Positions 63,838 to 64,000 of a stretch of DNA of 64,000 nucleotides are shown piece by piece (the first letter of the stretch is position 1; every line of letters begins with the position of its first letter). Under the pieces are notes generated by a model. It was not told where the DNA came from, did not search any database, and was given only the letters and a program-made list of their open reading frames with translations. The stretch covers positions 226,231-290,230 of the forward strand of contig NZ_JAGGLB010000008.1 of assembly GCF_017874215.1 (NCBI RefSeq). The letters run 5' to 3'. The DNA comes from Paenibacillus eucommiae (GTDB lineage: Bacteria > Bacillota > Bacilli > Paenibacillales > NBRC-103111). The position numbers and the translations under genes are program-made.

Positions 63838-64000
63838 GCATGCATTGAATCTGACATGAAATGTAATGAAGAATAATTTACTAAATAAGGTAAATTATGA
63901 TGATGTTTTCATGGACAAAAACAAGAAAAGCTCCTAATGTAAGAGGTGACGTGTTATCCATCACCCACTCACAAAAAGGAGCCAACCATGGATAACAATA

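Larger units (their letters stand above)
63122..64000. other. Palindrome-rich region without a convincing gene
   Basis: About 880 bp. Several ORFs exist on the minus strand (for example 63164-63631) but they run through inverted repeats and have no family features, so I do not call them. Contents: the composite hairpin at 63365-63488, a 9-bp inverted repeat TCCCAGCGG/CCGCTGGGA at 63574-63604, four 25-bp palindromes (63651-63837), and TAATTTAC/GTAAATTA at 63874-63897. A new plus-strand gene may start at ATG 63988 after AAAAAGGAGCCAACC; only four codons are visible. Confidence 0.7.

Noticed and set aside
63900..64000. Insertion sequence end at the right edge
   Set aside because: Short AGCTCCT/AGGAGC pairing and a new start codon are suggestive, but too little sequence is visible to call a transposase or terminal repeat.

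Overview
The window looks like chromosomal DNA of a spore-forming, low-to-mid GC Firmicute, most likely Paenibacillus or a close relative. Evidence: sporulation genes (spoVM, spoVIF), remA, a Trp T-box, strong Shine-Dalgarno sites with frequent TTG/GTG starts, and several large membrane-bound AraC-type regulators beside CUT1 sugar transporters, a typical Paenibacillus arrangement. No rRNA or tRNA gene, CRISPR array or complete insertion sequence was seen.

Layout. 1-0.9 kb: start of coaD and rsmD. 1.2-4.9 kb: a 1,235-residue fusion of a nucleotide-translocase-like membrane domain, HEAT repeats and two cyclic-nucleotide-binding domains. 5.2-8.5 kb: an XRE regulator with an unknown partner, then a four-gene minus-strand unit (small HTH protein, kinase-less AgrC-like membrane protein, AgrB, 40-residue AgrD-like pre-peptide) divergent from a CPBP membrane protease. 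The divergent promoters carry two matching GACCG-N4-CGGTC palindromes. This is the best candidate for an undescribed system. 8.5-24.1 kb: a carbohydrate cluster with two lipoprotein solute-binding proteins, one permease pair without an ATPase, two tandem beta-helix (pectate-lyase-like) paralogues, an HpcH-type aldolase, a mutarotase-like protein, an acetamidase/formamidase-like protein and two AraC regulators with transmembrane sensor regions. 24.2-34.4 kb: mixed accessory genes (holin-like protein, glycosyltransferase-like protein, glf, mini-kinase-like protein, XRE regulator with a perfect palindromic operator, second peptide deformylase, nitroreductase, fosmidomycin-type exporter, pentapeptide-repeat protein, His-rich and Gly-rich proteins, metallophosphoesterase, polysaccharide deacetylase). 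34.4-39.1 kb: ABC-F ATPase with a leader-peptide attenuator, CobW-type GTPase and T-box-controlled trpS.

39.1-63.1 kb is the conserved housekeeping block also known from Bacillus subtilis. Along the minus strand it reads dapF, yitJ-like, yicC, remA, gmk, rpoZ, coaBC, priA, def, fmt, rsmB, rlmN, prpC, prkC, rsgA, rpe, a small membrane protein where B. subtilis has thiN, and spoVM. Then comes rpmB on the plus strand, followed on the minus strand by yloU-like, fakA-like, degV-like and recG, with spoVIF beyond. 63.1-64.0 kb has no convincing gene but is dense in inverted repeats: a 124-nt composite hairpin and four spaced copies of a 25-bp palindrome.

The genes from recG to dapF link translation, precursor synthesis, replication restart and Ser/Thr phospho-signalling. 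The material between spoVIF and rsmD is more variable and looks accessory.
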